The notes: generated from the sequence alone by a model not told the origin. Positions 1 to 6,485 are shown, numbered from the stretch's first letter. The stretch is 12,092 nt of DNA from Chitinophagales bacterium (GCA_013297575.1 JAAFHO010000106.1:1-12092); one strand, 5' to 3'. Translations and numbers: made by a program.

Positions 1-123
1 TTCCGCTTTGTTGTACCGTGCGCCTTCATAAGCGGCATCGCCTTGGCGTAGCGACTTGTGCGCATTTTGCGCAATTGCTGCACTAGTAGTACAAGCGAGG
101 AAAATAAAAAGCAAATATTTCAT
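1..123 (-). CDS. Exported TPR-type protein, N-terminal fragment (BatC-like?)
   Basis: Only the first 41 codons are in the window; the gene runs off the left edge. It starts with ATG at 123 (minus strand) and reads MKYLLFIFLACTTSAAIAQN, a signal peptide with a likely cleavage after AIA or AQ. The mature protein begins with HKSLRQGDAAYEGARYNKAE, whose Gly, Ala, Tyr, Tyr and Ala spacing fits the first helix pair of a tetratricopeptide repeat. In Bacteroidota, exported proteins that begin this way are often the BatC/BatE-type TPR partners of aerotolerance-operon proteins, but 20 mature residues cannot prove that. I infer an extracytoplasmic protein-protein interaction role. The start lies just downstream of the palindromic element at 134-297. 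Confidence 0.6.
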   Translation of the reverse strand, partial: MKYLLFIFLACTTSAAIAQNAHKSLRQGDAAYEGARYNKAE

Positions 124-133
124 TTTTTAATGT

Positions 134-297
134 TTAAGGAATGAGAATTAAATAAAGGTACAGATTTGGGGAGACGATTTTGTCACTATTAAGGCATGAA
201 GAGGGCGTTTAGTGGTACTAAACAACCGATGAATAACGAAAAGAGGGGCAAAATAAGGCCGCCAAATCTGTTCTTTTATTTAATTCTCATTCCTTAA
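134..297. repeat. 164-bp near-palindromic element with 38-bp inverted ends (MITE-like or RNA hairpin)
   Basis: Positions 134-171 and 260-297 are inverted copies of each other, 35 of 38 bases matching, and the outermost 23 bases are identical. Both ends carry TTAA. Further inside, 177-190 and 241-254 match at 11 of 14 positions in the same register. At the exact middle, 207-223 is a perfect palindrome with 7-bp arms (GTTTAGT / ACTAAAC) and a 3-base loop. The whole element can therefore fold as one long interrupted hairpin. It begins right after the truA stop codon and ends 10 bases before the TPR start codon. It contains no gene. It could be a miniature inverted-repeat element, with TTAA as a possible target duplication, or a structured 3' UTR or terminator. 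No second copy was noticed in the window. Confidence 0.8.
153..160 (-). promoter_or_regulatory. Possible -7 box for the leftmost TPR gene
   Basis: The minus strand reads TACCTTTA, 7 of 8 positions matching the Bacteroidota -7 consensus TAnnTTTG, and lies 29 bases upstream of the ATG at 123. It sits inside the left arm of the palindromic element, so the element may supply part of this promoter. The right arm differs at this spot. No clear -33 box was seen. Confidence 0.3.
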
Positions 298-1119
298 TTA
301 TTTCAAAGATATTTCCTCCCAATAGTCTTCCTTTTCATATTGAAACACTGCCGCAAAATCGGTTTGTTGTGCTAAGTCGAGGTAAGGATACACTATTTTT
401 GAAAGATAAAGGCCTTGTGGGTATGCTGGCGTAATGTCATTTGGCGTCACGAGGTTTTTCAAATGCTCTTCAAAGGCATCTACGCTCATAATTCCCCTTC
501 CAATATCCAGTAGCCGCCCCACAATAATACGGATCATGCCCGTTAGAAAACGATTGGCTGTAATTTGAAAGCGCAACCTGTCGCCTACTTTATTGGTCCA
601 TAAATACGCTGAAGAGACCCGACATATTGTATGTTCAAAACTGTTTGGCGATTTACAATAAGCGTAATAATCATCGTATTTGGACAACAGCGATACCGCC
701 CGCTGCATACTTTTTAAATCCAGTGCTTGATCCGAGTACAAGGCACTTACGCCATGTAGAAAAGGATCTTTTCGCGTATGGATAAAATAGTCGTAGGTAC
801 GTTGGGCCGCATCAAAACGAGCATGTGATTGCGCCAAAACAGGCAACATTTCAAAAAAAGCAATATCGTGCGGCAAGGCGTGGTTTAACCGAAAAAGCAC
901 ATCAAAATCGTATTCTTTTGATAAATCTGCATGAAAAATGTACTGACTGGCGTGTACTTGCGCATCGGTACGCCCGCATCCGTTGATTTTGATCCGTTCT
1001 TTGAGTACCTTACTCATCACGGCCTCTATTGTCTCCTGAACACTGATCGCTAATGGCTGATATTGCCAACCGCGGTAGTTGATCCCTTTGAAGGCGATAT
1101 GAAAGAAATAGCGCTCCAC
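298..1119 (-). CDS. truA: tRNA pseudouridine synthase, TruA family (variant motif)
   Basis: This 273-residue protein belongs to the TruA family, which isomerises uridines 38-40 in the anticodon arm of tRNA in the cytoplasm. The active-site motif GRTDAQVHA carries the catalytic aspartate at D52. Early residues such as FKGINYRGWQYQP are typical of the family, and the length is normal. Two features are off-standard. The classical motif is GRTDAGVHA, while this protein has Gln in place of the Gly. The start is GTG at 1119, one base after the stop of the upstream DinB-like gene; no ATG, GTG or TTG occurs further upstream in frame before the stop codon at 1150-1152. Tight spacing suggests translational coupling with that gene. 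The Gln-containing motif, preceded by GC and followed by ASQY, makes me suspect a second, divergent TruA paralogue rather than the main copy; this is inference. The stop codon directly abuts the palindromic element. Confidence 0.85.
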   Translation of the reverse strand: MERYFFHIAFKGINYRGWQYQPLAISVQETIEAVMSKVLKERIKINGCGRTDAQVHASQYIFHADLSKEYDFDVLFRLNHALPHDIAFFEMLPVLAQSHARFDAAQRTYDYFIHTRKDPFLHGVSALYSDQALDLKSMQRAVSLLSKYDDYYAYCKSPNSFEHTICRVSSAYLWTNKVGDRLRFQITANRFLTGMIRIIVGRLLDIGRGIMSVDAFEEHLKNLVTPNDITPAYPQGLYLSKIVYPYLDLAQQTDFAAVFQYEKEDYWEEISLK

Positions 1120-1120
1120 C

Positions 1121-1636
1121 TCAGGATAAGTATCGCTCCCTATACACCTTTAAATGATGGATATGGTGGCCTGCAATAAGGTAAAAATACGCCCGAACGC
1201 TCACTTGGGCATTGCTAGCAGTACCCACCTGCTTGGATTGTTCCTCGGAGCAATATTTGAGCAAAAGCAACGTGTGATCGCGTACTAATTTGAATTCTTT
1301 CAGCAAATCTTTGATGGTTCGGTTGGACACATCGGCATATTCCATCCAAAAATCCTGATTGAACCCCGGCAATGGAGCGCGATCGCCACGCATAAACCAA
1401 AACAAGCGGAATGCAAATACCCGTTCCGTATCGATCAAGTGGATCAATAGCTGTTTATTGGTCCATTTCCCTGGTTCGTAAGTGAAATCGCCTTGTTCTT
1501 CGGGCATCGCGCCAAAAAGTTCAATCGTCTCTTTCCAAGTACTTTTTAATAATGCCAATGCCGTTCCTCTTGCTGGCAACGCTTGTATATAAGTATTGTG
1601 AAACGGCGCGTACTCGTCTTTTTTAGGTCTTTTCAT
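1121..1636 (-). CDS. DinB-like four-helix metal-binding protein
   Basis: This 171-residue protein matches the DinB/YfiT-like superfamily, a four-helix bundle with a three-histidine metal site; members include thiol S-transferases and many uncharacterised proteins. Visible hallmarks are H66 in LLIHLIDTE, the pair H157 and H161 in GHHIHHLKVYRERY, and the family-like segment EPGKWTNKQL just before the first histidine. The substrate is unknown. An in-frame extension to 1759 would add 41 residues with a hydrophobic, low-complexity character. I reject it, because a perfect -7 box lies inside it and the family normally begins near MKRPKK. The stop TGA is one base from the GTG of truA, so the two form an operon. 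The gene diverges from the adenylate cyclase gene across a 128-bp shared promoter region. Confidence 0.8.
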   Translation of the reverse strand: MKRPKKDEYAPFHNTYIQALPARGTALALLKSTWKETIELFGAMPEEQGDFTYEPGKWTNKQLLIHLIDTERVFAFRLFWFMRGDRAPLPGFNQDFWMEYADVSNRTIKDLLKEFKLVRDHTLLLLKYCSEEQSKQVGTASNAQVSVRAYFYLIAGHHIHHLKVYRERYLS

Positions 1637-1655
1637 ACATAATTGATTTGTGGCG

Positions 1656-1663
1656 CAAATATA
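1656..1663 (-). promoter_or_regulatory. -7 promoter box for the dinB-like/truA operon
   Basis: The minus strand reads TATATTTG, an exact match to the Bacteroidota -7 consensus TAnnTTTG, 19 bases upstream of the ATG at 1636. It supports the short DinB-like start. I saw no convincing -33 TTG at the right distance. Confidence 0.55.
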
Positions 1664-1685
1664 GATAGAAATGGCATATTTTTTG

Positions 1686-1712
1686 AGTATAAAAAGTATA
1701 AAAAGCATAATG
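1686..1712. repeat. Tandem 9-bp repeats in a divergent promoter region
   Basis: Two perfect copies of AGTATAAAA (1686-1694 and 1695-1703) are followed by a degenerate third, AGCATAATG. They lie between the two divergent promoters of the dinB-like and cyclase genes. They could be a regulator site, a site for DNA bending, or simply AT-rich low-complexity DNA. Confidence 0.5.
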
Positions 1713-1728
1713 AATAAATATTTCTCTG

Positions 1729-1736
1729 TACCTTGG
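1729..1736 (+). promoter_or_regulatory. Possible -7 box for the adenylate cyclase gene
   Basis: The plus strand reads TACCTTGG, 7 of 8 positions matching TAnnTTTG, 28 bases upstream of the ATG at 1765. The spacing fits a short leader. This is a consensus match only. Confidence 0.4.
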
Positions 1737-1764
1737 CCTAGTTTTTTAACAAAACGCATTTGTA

Positions 1765-3321
1765 ATGAAATCCATTAGCATCTTCATCTTTTTTTTAACA
1801 AGTACCGTAATTACAGCGCAAAATTTGGTAGATTTAGAAAACGCCGCCCGTGGCGCTTCTGGCAAAACCCGCGTAGAACAATTTATTAATGTTGTTGATG
1901 TTGCAATTACACAAGGCGACTATAATAAAGCCTATGATTTGGCCAATGAAGCGGAAAGTTTTGCTGAAAAAATTAATGCGCCACTACTTCGGGCAAAAGC
2001 ATTGAACAGATTGGGAAAAGCATTACAATTCCTATCCAAACGCAAAGGGCTTTTTGGGAAAAAAGAGCGACCCGAACAATATTTTACCAAGAGCAATGAT
2101 GTTTTGCGAAGAAATAATGCCCTAAATGATCCATTGATGATGGAAAATTTTGAGCAATTGAAAAAAATAGCAGAAAATAAGGGAAGTGCAGCAGATATTC
2201 AGAAAATAGAGCAACAAATTGCTCAAATTCAAACAGGAGGTGCGCCCCTTGCTGTTGCATCAGGTACAAGAAGTGAACTAAAACAAGAAGTAAGTAACCT
2301 GAATTCTGCACTGCACAAAGAAAAAATGGCTGCCGATACCAATCGGGCAATTGCTTTGCGCATGCTCGCGCAAAGCCAAGCATTACAGGCGCAATTGAGC
2401 CAAAAAGAAGCAACACTCAACCAAATGACGGAAGGGCAAATGAAGGTGGAATTCATGCTTCTCCAACAAAGCCAGATGCTCGATTCGCTTTTGTTTCGCT
2501 CAAGGGTGGATTCGCTGATGTTGACCAACCAAAACCTCGCATTGGGCGAGGCCAAGGCCAGTCGTAATTTTTCTTATGCAATTGCTGCTGTTTTGCTCTT
2601 GCTTTCGGGCGGAATTGCGTACAGTTTGCTACGCGCCAAACACAATAGCCGAGTGCTTTCTGAAAAAAATCGAATTATCGGTGCCGAACGCGAGCGATCC
2701 GATCGGTTGTTGCTCAATATTTTACCATTTGTAGTGGCCGAAGAATTGAAGCAAAAGGGTAGTACCAGCGCGCGTTTTCACGAGGATGTCAGCGTACTTT
2801 TTGCTGATTTTGTCAATTTTACCCAGATTGCCGAGCGTATAACGCCGCAGCAATTGGTCAATGATCTGGATACTTGTTTTAAGGCTTTTGACGAGATTAT
2901 GCAGCAACATGGATTAGAAAAAATAAAGACCATCGGCGATGCTTATTTGTCGGCAGGTGGACTACAAGATACAGGTGCACAAACCATACAAATCGTGAAT
3001 GCTGCAAGGGATATGCAACGTTGGCTGACCACCTGGAACGCGCAACGTGGTCAACAAAACTTACCAGAATACCATGCCCGTATTGGTATCCATCGGGGGC
3101 CGATAGTGGCGGGTGTCGTGGGTGCTCAAAAATTTGCATTCGATATATGGGGAGATACGGTTAATATTGCTGCGCGGGTAGAGCAGGCTAGTGAATCTGG
3201 ACGTATTAACCTCTCTGGAGCAGCGTACGAGGCCCTTCAAGGCCAAATTGCTTGTAAATACCGCGGAAAAATACCCATTAAAAACAAAGCAGATATTGAT
3301 ATGTACTTTGTGGAAAATTAA
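1765..3321 (+). CDS. Membrane class III adenylate cyclase with exported TPR-like/coiled-coil sensor region
   Basis: This 518-residue protein should make cAMP from ATP at the inner membrane. In order it shows: a signal peptide (1-19, ending TAQ); a helical TPR-like region (about 25-150, for example GDYNKAYDLANEAESFAEK); a Gln/Leu-rich coiled-coil segment (about 170-265); one membrane span (about 271-289); a cytoplasmic linker helix with LLLNILPFVVAEELK (315-329); and a class III cyclase domain (about 340-518). All expected catalytic residues are present: metal aspartates D348 (FADFVNFT) and D392 (TIGD), adenine-selecting K388 and D460 (FDIWGD), and transition-state N467 and R471. The K/D pair predicts an adenylate rather than a guanylate cyclase. 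The order implies that the N-terminal part lies in the periplasm and senses a ligand or partner. The next gene starts 10 nt after the stop, so the two are probably co-transcribed. The ligand is unknown. Confidence 0.88.
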   Translation: MKSISIFIFFLTSTVITAQNLVDLENAARGASGKTRVEQFINVVDVAITQGDYNKAYDLANEAESFAEKINAPLLRAKALNRLGKALQFLSKRKGLFGKKERPEQYFTKSNDVLRRNNALNDPLMMENFEQLKKIAENKGSAADIQKIEQQIAQIQTGGAPLAVASGTRSELKQEVSNLNSALHKEKMAADTNRAIALRMLAQSQALQAQLSQKEATLNQMTEGQMKVEFMLLQQSQMLDSLLFRSRVDSLMLTNQNLALGEAKASRNFSYAIAAVLLLLSGGIAYSLLRAKHNSRVLSEKNRIIGAERERSDRLLLNILPFVVAEELKQKGSTSARFHEDVSVLFADFVNFTQIAERITPQQLVNDLDTCFKAFDEIMQQHGLEKIKTIGDAYLSAGGLQDTGAQTIQIVNAARDMQRWLTTWNAQRGQQNLPEYHARIGIHRGPIVAGVVGAQKFAFDIWGDTVNIAARVEQASESGRINLSGAAYEALQGQIACKYRGKIPIKNKADIDMYFVEN

Positions 3322-3331
3322 AAATTATAGG

Positions 3332-4333
3332 ATGATAAAAATTTCTTTTTTTGGCATTTTGCTCGCTTTTTTGGCTTGCACCGGTAAACCAGCCCCCGTT
3401 TCTGATTACCTAAAAGATACTTCTACCGATGCCGTAAAAACGGGCGGTGTGAAAATGGTTGAAATAGAAACCCCTCAAGGAAAATTTAAGGTATGGACAA
3501 AGCGCGTGGGCAATAATCCCAAAACCAAAGTGCTGCTCCTGCACGGCGGCCCTGCTTGTACCCACGAGTATTTTGAATGCTTTGATAGTTTTATGCCGCA
3601 AGAAGGCATCGAATATATTTATTACGATCAATTAGGGTCGTTTTATTCCGATCAGCCCAATAATGATTCGCTGTGGACAACGGAGCGATTTGTAGAAGAA
3701 GTAGAGCAAGTGCGCGTGGCTTTGGGTCTGAACAAGGACAATTTTTATTTACTTGGGCATTCGTGGGGAGGTATTTTGGCGATGGAATACGCACTCAAAT
3801 ACCAACAAAATATGAAAGGACTCATTATCAGTAACATGATGGCCGATTGTATTGCCTATGACAAATATGCCAATGATGTACTTTCCAAACAAATGCCCAA
3901 GCCAGTCTTAGACTCTATTATGATGTTGGAGGCAAAAGGTGATTACAAAAATCCGAAATATTTTGAACTGCTTACACCGCATTTTTACAATAAGCATATC
4001 TGTCGGTTACCGCTGGATCAATGGCCCGATCCGATGCAACGCGGCCTCAACCATGCCAACAACCATATTTATGTGCTGATGCAAGGCCCTAGCGAATTTG
4101 GTGTTGCTGGACGATTAGAAAATTGGGATCGCTCAAAGGATTTGCCAAAAATTTCGGTTCCTACCCTTGTTATTGGTGCCACACACGATACGATGGATCC
4201 TGAATATATGAAATGGATGTCCACGCAGGTTCAGAAAGGTAGTTTTCTACTGTGCGCCAACGGCAGTCATATGTCGATGTGGGACGATCAAACAGCCTAT
4301 TTTAAAGGTTTGGTTGATTTTTTGAAAAAATAA
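3332..4333 (+). CDS. Proline iminopeptidase-like alpha/beta-hydrolase, predicted lipoprotein
   Basis: This 333-residue alpha/beta-hydrolase resembles proline iminopeptidases (family S33), which remove N-terminal proline or other residues from peptides. The oxyanion-hole motif HGGPA is at 71-75, DQLGSFYSDQP at 99-109, and the nucleophile S144 is in GHSWGG. The probable acid is D286 (GATHD) and the catalytic histidine H313 (NGSHM). The start MIKISFFGILLAFLAC has a lipobox-like end with C16, so the enzyme is probably a lipid-anchored envelope protein; Phe at -3 is not ideal. The motif is HGGPA rather than HGGPG, and DQLGSFYSD has Phe where family members usually have Gly, so the substrate may differ. 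I rejected an in-frame start at 3191 because it lies inside the cyclase gene and would bury the signal sequence. The 10-nt gap suggests an operon with the cyclase. Confidence 0.85.
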   Translation: MIKISFFGILLAFLACTGKPAPVSDYLKDTSTDAVKTGGVKMVEIETPQGKFKVWTKRVGNNPKTKVLLLHGGPACTHEYFECFDSFMPQEGIEYIYYDQLGSFYSDQPNNDSLWTTERFVEEVEQVRVALGLNKDNFYLLGHSWGGILAMEYALKYQQNMKGLIISNMMADCIAYDKYANDVLSKQMPKPVLDSIMMLEAKGDYKNPKYFELLTPHFYNKHICRLPLDQWPDPMQRGLNHANNHIYVLMQGPSEFGVAGRLENWDRSKDLPKISVPTLVIGATHDTMDPEYMKWMSTQVQKGSFLLCANGSHMSMWDDQTAYFKGLVDFLKK

Positions 4334-4348
4334 GATATTCTGGGCCTG

Positions 4349-4395
4349 ATTAATTTCTTTGAGTTTTGAAATATGGTATTTTATTTGAAATTAAT
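4349..4395. terminator. Possible bidirectional terminator between convergent genes
   Basis: ATTAATTTC (4349-4357) and GAAATTAAT (4387-4395) form a perfect 9-bp inverted repeat around a 29-nt AT-rich spacer. It lies between the hydrolase gene and the oppositely oriented FkbM gene, where a shared terminator would be expected. The stem is nearly all A and T with a long loop, so it is weak; chance is possible. Confidence 0.25.
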
Positions 4396-4396
4396 T

Positions 4397-5080
4397 TTAT
4401 ATTTTAGACTCGAAAATAATAGTCCTCCTTAATACGGCTACTAAATGATAGTTAACACTATTTAGATATTGGTAAATCTCAGACTCTTTAGGCGTATCAG
4501 CACTAAAATGCGTATCTTCGACCAACAAATAGGTTGGTCGAAACAAATTCCAGTCATTTGATTGCAAGACTTTTAAATCCAATCCTTCAACATCCACCGA
4601 CATAAAATCGATAATCTGGTTTTTGGGCAAATACGATGCAAGTACTTCGCGAAGTGGCAAAATAGCCACAGGTAAGGTTTTTTTGATGAAGTATGGTTTT
4701 CCAGTATTTCTTGTCTCTGCTAATTCAGTATCAAAAGTATTGAGTGCCGCTTCATTAAAACAATAAAAAAGCATCTCAGAGCGAGTCTCCCCAATACCAA
4801 TCTCCAAATTAATATCTCTAGAGCGTAGCATTTTGAAGGAGCGCATACTACCCGGAGTAGGGTCAATATTGATACCTTTCCAGCCTTTACGATAGTACAT
4901 CCACGTATTTGAAAATCGAACTGGATGATGCGCCCCAATATCTACAAAAAAACCTTTATACTTTTTTCTACCTTCAAAAAAAGCAGCAAGAGCTGTATCT
5001 TCTCCGTCTTGAGAATAAGACTTTTTATGCCTAAAAAAACTTAAAACACTGATTAAGAACAATTTAAGTGAGTGGTACAT
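4397..5080 (-). CDS. FkbM-family SAM-dependent methyltransferase
   Basis: This 227-residue protein has the features of FkbM-family methyltransferases (Methyltransf_21), which O-methylate sugars or small molecules using S-adenosylmethionine. Visible are the SAM-binding strand and loop FFVDIGAHHP (44-53), the acidic residue after strand 2 in NIDPTP (D73), and the family motif DFMSVDVEGLDLKVL (158-172). The first 16 residues are hydrophobic and could be a weak membrane contact. Such genes usually sit in polysaccharide clusters, yet no glycosyltransferase or export gene is beside it here. The G+C is lower: two 60-base lines counted by hand give about 37-38%, against about 50% for one line of feoB. 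It may have been acquired separately. A weak -7-like TAAGTTTT (5103-5110, minus) precedes the ATG. The substrate is unknown. Confidence 0.82.
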   Translation of the reverse strand: MYHSLKLFLISVLSFFRHKKSYSQDGEDTALAAFFEGRKKYKGFFVDIGAHHPVRFSNTWMYYRKGWKGINIDPTPGSMRSFKMLRSRDINLEIGIGETRSEMLFYCFNEAALNTFDTELAETRNTGKPYFIKKTLPVAILPLREVLASYLPKNQIIDFMSVDVEGLDLKVLQSNDWNLFRPTYLLVEDTHFSADTPKESEIYQYLNSVNYHLVAVLRRTIIFESKI

Positions 5081-5270
5081 TGTGTTTTATTATATGAAAT
5101 TAAAAACTTAGGCATACAACTGAAGCCTATTTAATTTGGGTTTAGTGCATAAATTTGGTTGATTATTACATTGATATTTATTGATTTTAAATTATGTATC
5201 AACCGCAAGCCGCCGCCGCCGTCAGATGGTTTATTTGAAAAGAGTGGAAGTCAATTTGGTAACAAAAGCA
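5081..5270. other. Intergenic region upstream of the FkbM gene, with a GCC-repeat patch
   Basis: No gene is supported. The sequence is AT-rich apart from a short GC-rich patch with four GCC units (5209-5220). GGTTGAT (5157-5163) is inverted at ATCAACC (5198-5204), and TAGGC (5109-5113) at GCCTA (5125-5129); both are too short to assign. The left part should hold the FkbM promoter. Confidence 0.5.
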
Positions 5271-5311
5271 ATTGGTACACGGATGATTTGAAATAATATC
5301 CGTGTACCAAT
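5271..5311 (-). terminator. Strong 14-bp hairpin, likely serC terminator
   Basis: Positions 5271-5284 and 5298-5311 are perfect inverted copies (ATTGGTACACGGAT), with a 13-nt loop. The hairpin begins 30 bases after the serC stop. On the serC strand it is followed by GCTTTTGTT, a weak T tract. A smaller stem, CGCAA/TTGCG (5316-5320 and 5325-5329), lies between it and the stop codon. The position supports transcription termination or 3'-end protection of serC mRNA. Confidence 0.6.
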
Positions 5312-5340
5312 ATTACGCAACATATTGCGCCCTAAAAAAA

Positions 5341-6420
5341 CTACGCCTTTGCTTTCGCAAAATCTGCCATCAGATTTACCAATGCTTGTACACTTGATTG
5401 TGGCATAGCATTATAAATTGATGCACGGAAACCACCTACAGAACGATGACCTGCCAAGCCCGACATGCCGTTGGCTTTGCAAATTTGCATAAATTCCTTT
5501 TCTAAATGTACGTATTTTTCTTCCATCACAAAGCATACATTCATCAGAGAGCGATCGGCTTTGTCTGTCACTGTACCTTTGAACATCGGGTTGCGATCAA
5601 TTTCGTTGTACAAAATAGCCGCTTTTGCTTTGTTTTTGCGCTGAATGCCCTTTAATCCACCGTTTTTCTTGAGCCAACGCAAGGTTAGCATGGATACATA
5701 AATTGGGTAAACTGGCGGCGTATTGTACAAAGAATTTTCCTTGATAAAAGTAGTATAATCCAACATGGAAGGTAGCGCACGTTGTACAGTACCCAACATA
5801 TCTTCGCGGACGATAGCCACAGTAGTGCCCGCTGGCCCGAGGTTTTTCTGTGCGCCGGCATAGATCAAACCAAAAGGCGTTACATCAAAAGGGCGGCTTA
5901 GGAAATCGGAGGACATATCACAGATCAATGGTGCAGATGACTTTGGGAATTTAGCCCATTGTGTGCCATATATCGTGTTGTTACTCGTGATATGCAGGTA
6001 TTTTGCATCCTTCGGTACTTTGCCGTTTTTGGGGATAAATGTGTAGTTTTGCTCTTTAGATGAAGCAATTACATCAATTTTCCCAAATAATTTAGCCTCT
6101 TTAATGGCTTTATTTGCCCAAACACCCGAGTCGATATACGCTGCGGTTTCGTTTTCGTTGAGGATATTCATCGGTGCCATACAAAACTGCATACTTGCAC
6201 CGCCCGAAAGCCAAAGTACGTGGTAATTGGACGGTAGATCGAGGAGTTCGCGCATGAGGGCATTGGCTTCTTCGATGATGGCCGTAAACTCAGGGCCGCG
6301 ATGGCTCAATTCGAGTAAACTAAGACCCATTCCTTGATAATTAGCGACTGCTTTTGCAGCTTCTTTGAGCACTGGTGCTGGCAAAATTGCCGGCCCGGCT
6401 GAGAAATTGTGTTGCTTCAT
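5341..6420 (-). CDS. serC: Phosphoserine aminotransferase
   Basis: This 359-residue enzyme, the usual length, is SerC. It converts 3-phosphohydroxypyruvate and glutamate to O-phosphoserine in the cytoplasm, the second step of serine synthesis, and also acts on a vitamin B6 precursor in some bacteria. It is a PLP-dependent class V aminotransferase. It opens with HNFSAGPAILP and has ELSHRGPEF (37-45), LSGGASMQF near the cofactor phosphate, the ring-nitrogen aspartate D168 (ICDMSSD), and the Schiff-base lysine K192 in YAGAQKNLGPAG. The C-terminus holds GHRSVGGFRASIYNA, which binds substrate. The start ATG at 6420 is clear and is preceded by an exact -7 box. The gene stands alone: no serA follows downstream, and it is divergent from feoA across 91 bp. 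A strong hairpin follows it. Confidence 0.97.
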   Translation of the reverse strand: MKQHNFSAGPAILPAPVLKEAAKAVANYQGMGLSLLELSHRGPEFTAIIEEANALMRELLDLPSNYHVLWLSGGASMQFCMAPMNILNENETAAYIDSGVWANKAIKEAKLFGKIDVIASSKEQNYTFIPKNGKVPKDAKYLHITSNNTIYGTQWAKFPKSSAPLICDMSSDFLSRPFDVTPFGLIYAGAQKNLGPAGTTVAIVREDMLGTVQRALPSMLDYTTFIKENSLYNTPPVYPIYVSMLTLRWLKKNGGLKGIQRKNKAKAAILYNEIDRNPMFKGTVTDKADRSLMNVCFVMEEKYVHLEKEFMQICKANGMSGLAGHRSVGGFRASIYNAMPQSSVQALVNLMADFAKAKA

Positions 6421-6445
6421 TGTATTTATTTTGTCAAAATCTGCG

Positions 6446-6453
6446 CAAAAGTA
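6446..6453 (-). promoter_or_regulatory. -7 promoter box for serC
   Basis: The minus strand reads TACTTTTG, an exact match to TAnnTTTG, 25 bases upstream of the serC ATG. A TTG lies 14 bases further upstream, closer than the usual -33 spacing, so I do not count it. Confidence 0.6.
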
Positions 6454-6474
6454 CGGACTTCGCAGAACAACTCA

Positions 6475-6482
6475 TACCTTCG
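6475..6482 (+). promoter_or_regulatory. Possible -7 box for feoA-feoB
   Basis: The plus strand reads TACCTTCG, 7 of 8 positions matching TAnnTTTG, 29 bases upstream of the feoA ATG. A transcription start a few bases downstream would fall in the operator-like palindrome at 6486-6507. Confidence 0.4.
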
Positions 6483-6485
6483 CAC

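Noticed and set aside
1121..1759. Longer form of the DinB-like protein starting at 1759 (212 residues)
   Set aside because: The extra 41 residues are low-complexity and hydrophobic, contain an exact -7 promoter box at 1656-1663, and precede the usual family start.
2084..2555. Two overlapping minus-strand frames inside the cyclase gene
   Set aside because: They mirror the coiled-coil coding region; Leu/Phe/Ser-rich sequence is the expected antisense of Gln/Lys/Glu codons.
3191..4333. Longer form of the hydrolase starting at 3191
   Set aside because: It would overlap the cyclase catalytic domain by over 130 bases and hide the lipoprotein signal that begins at 3332.
5157..5204. 7-bp inverted repeat GGTTGAT/ATCAACC as a transposon end
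   Set aside because: It is too short, with no transposase or target duplication nearby.
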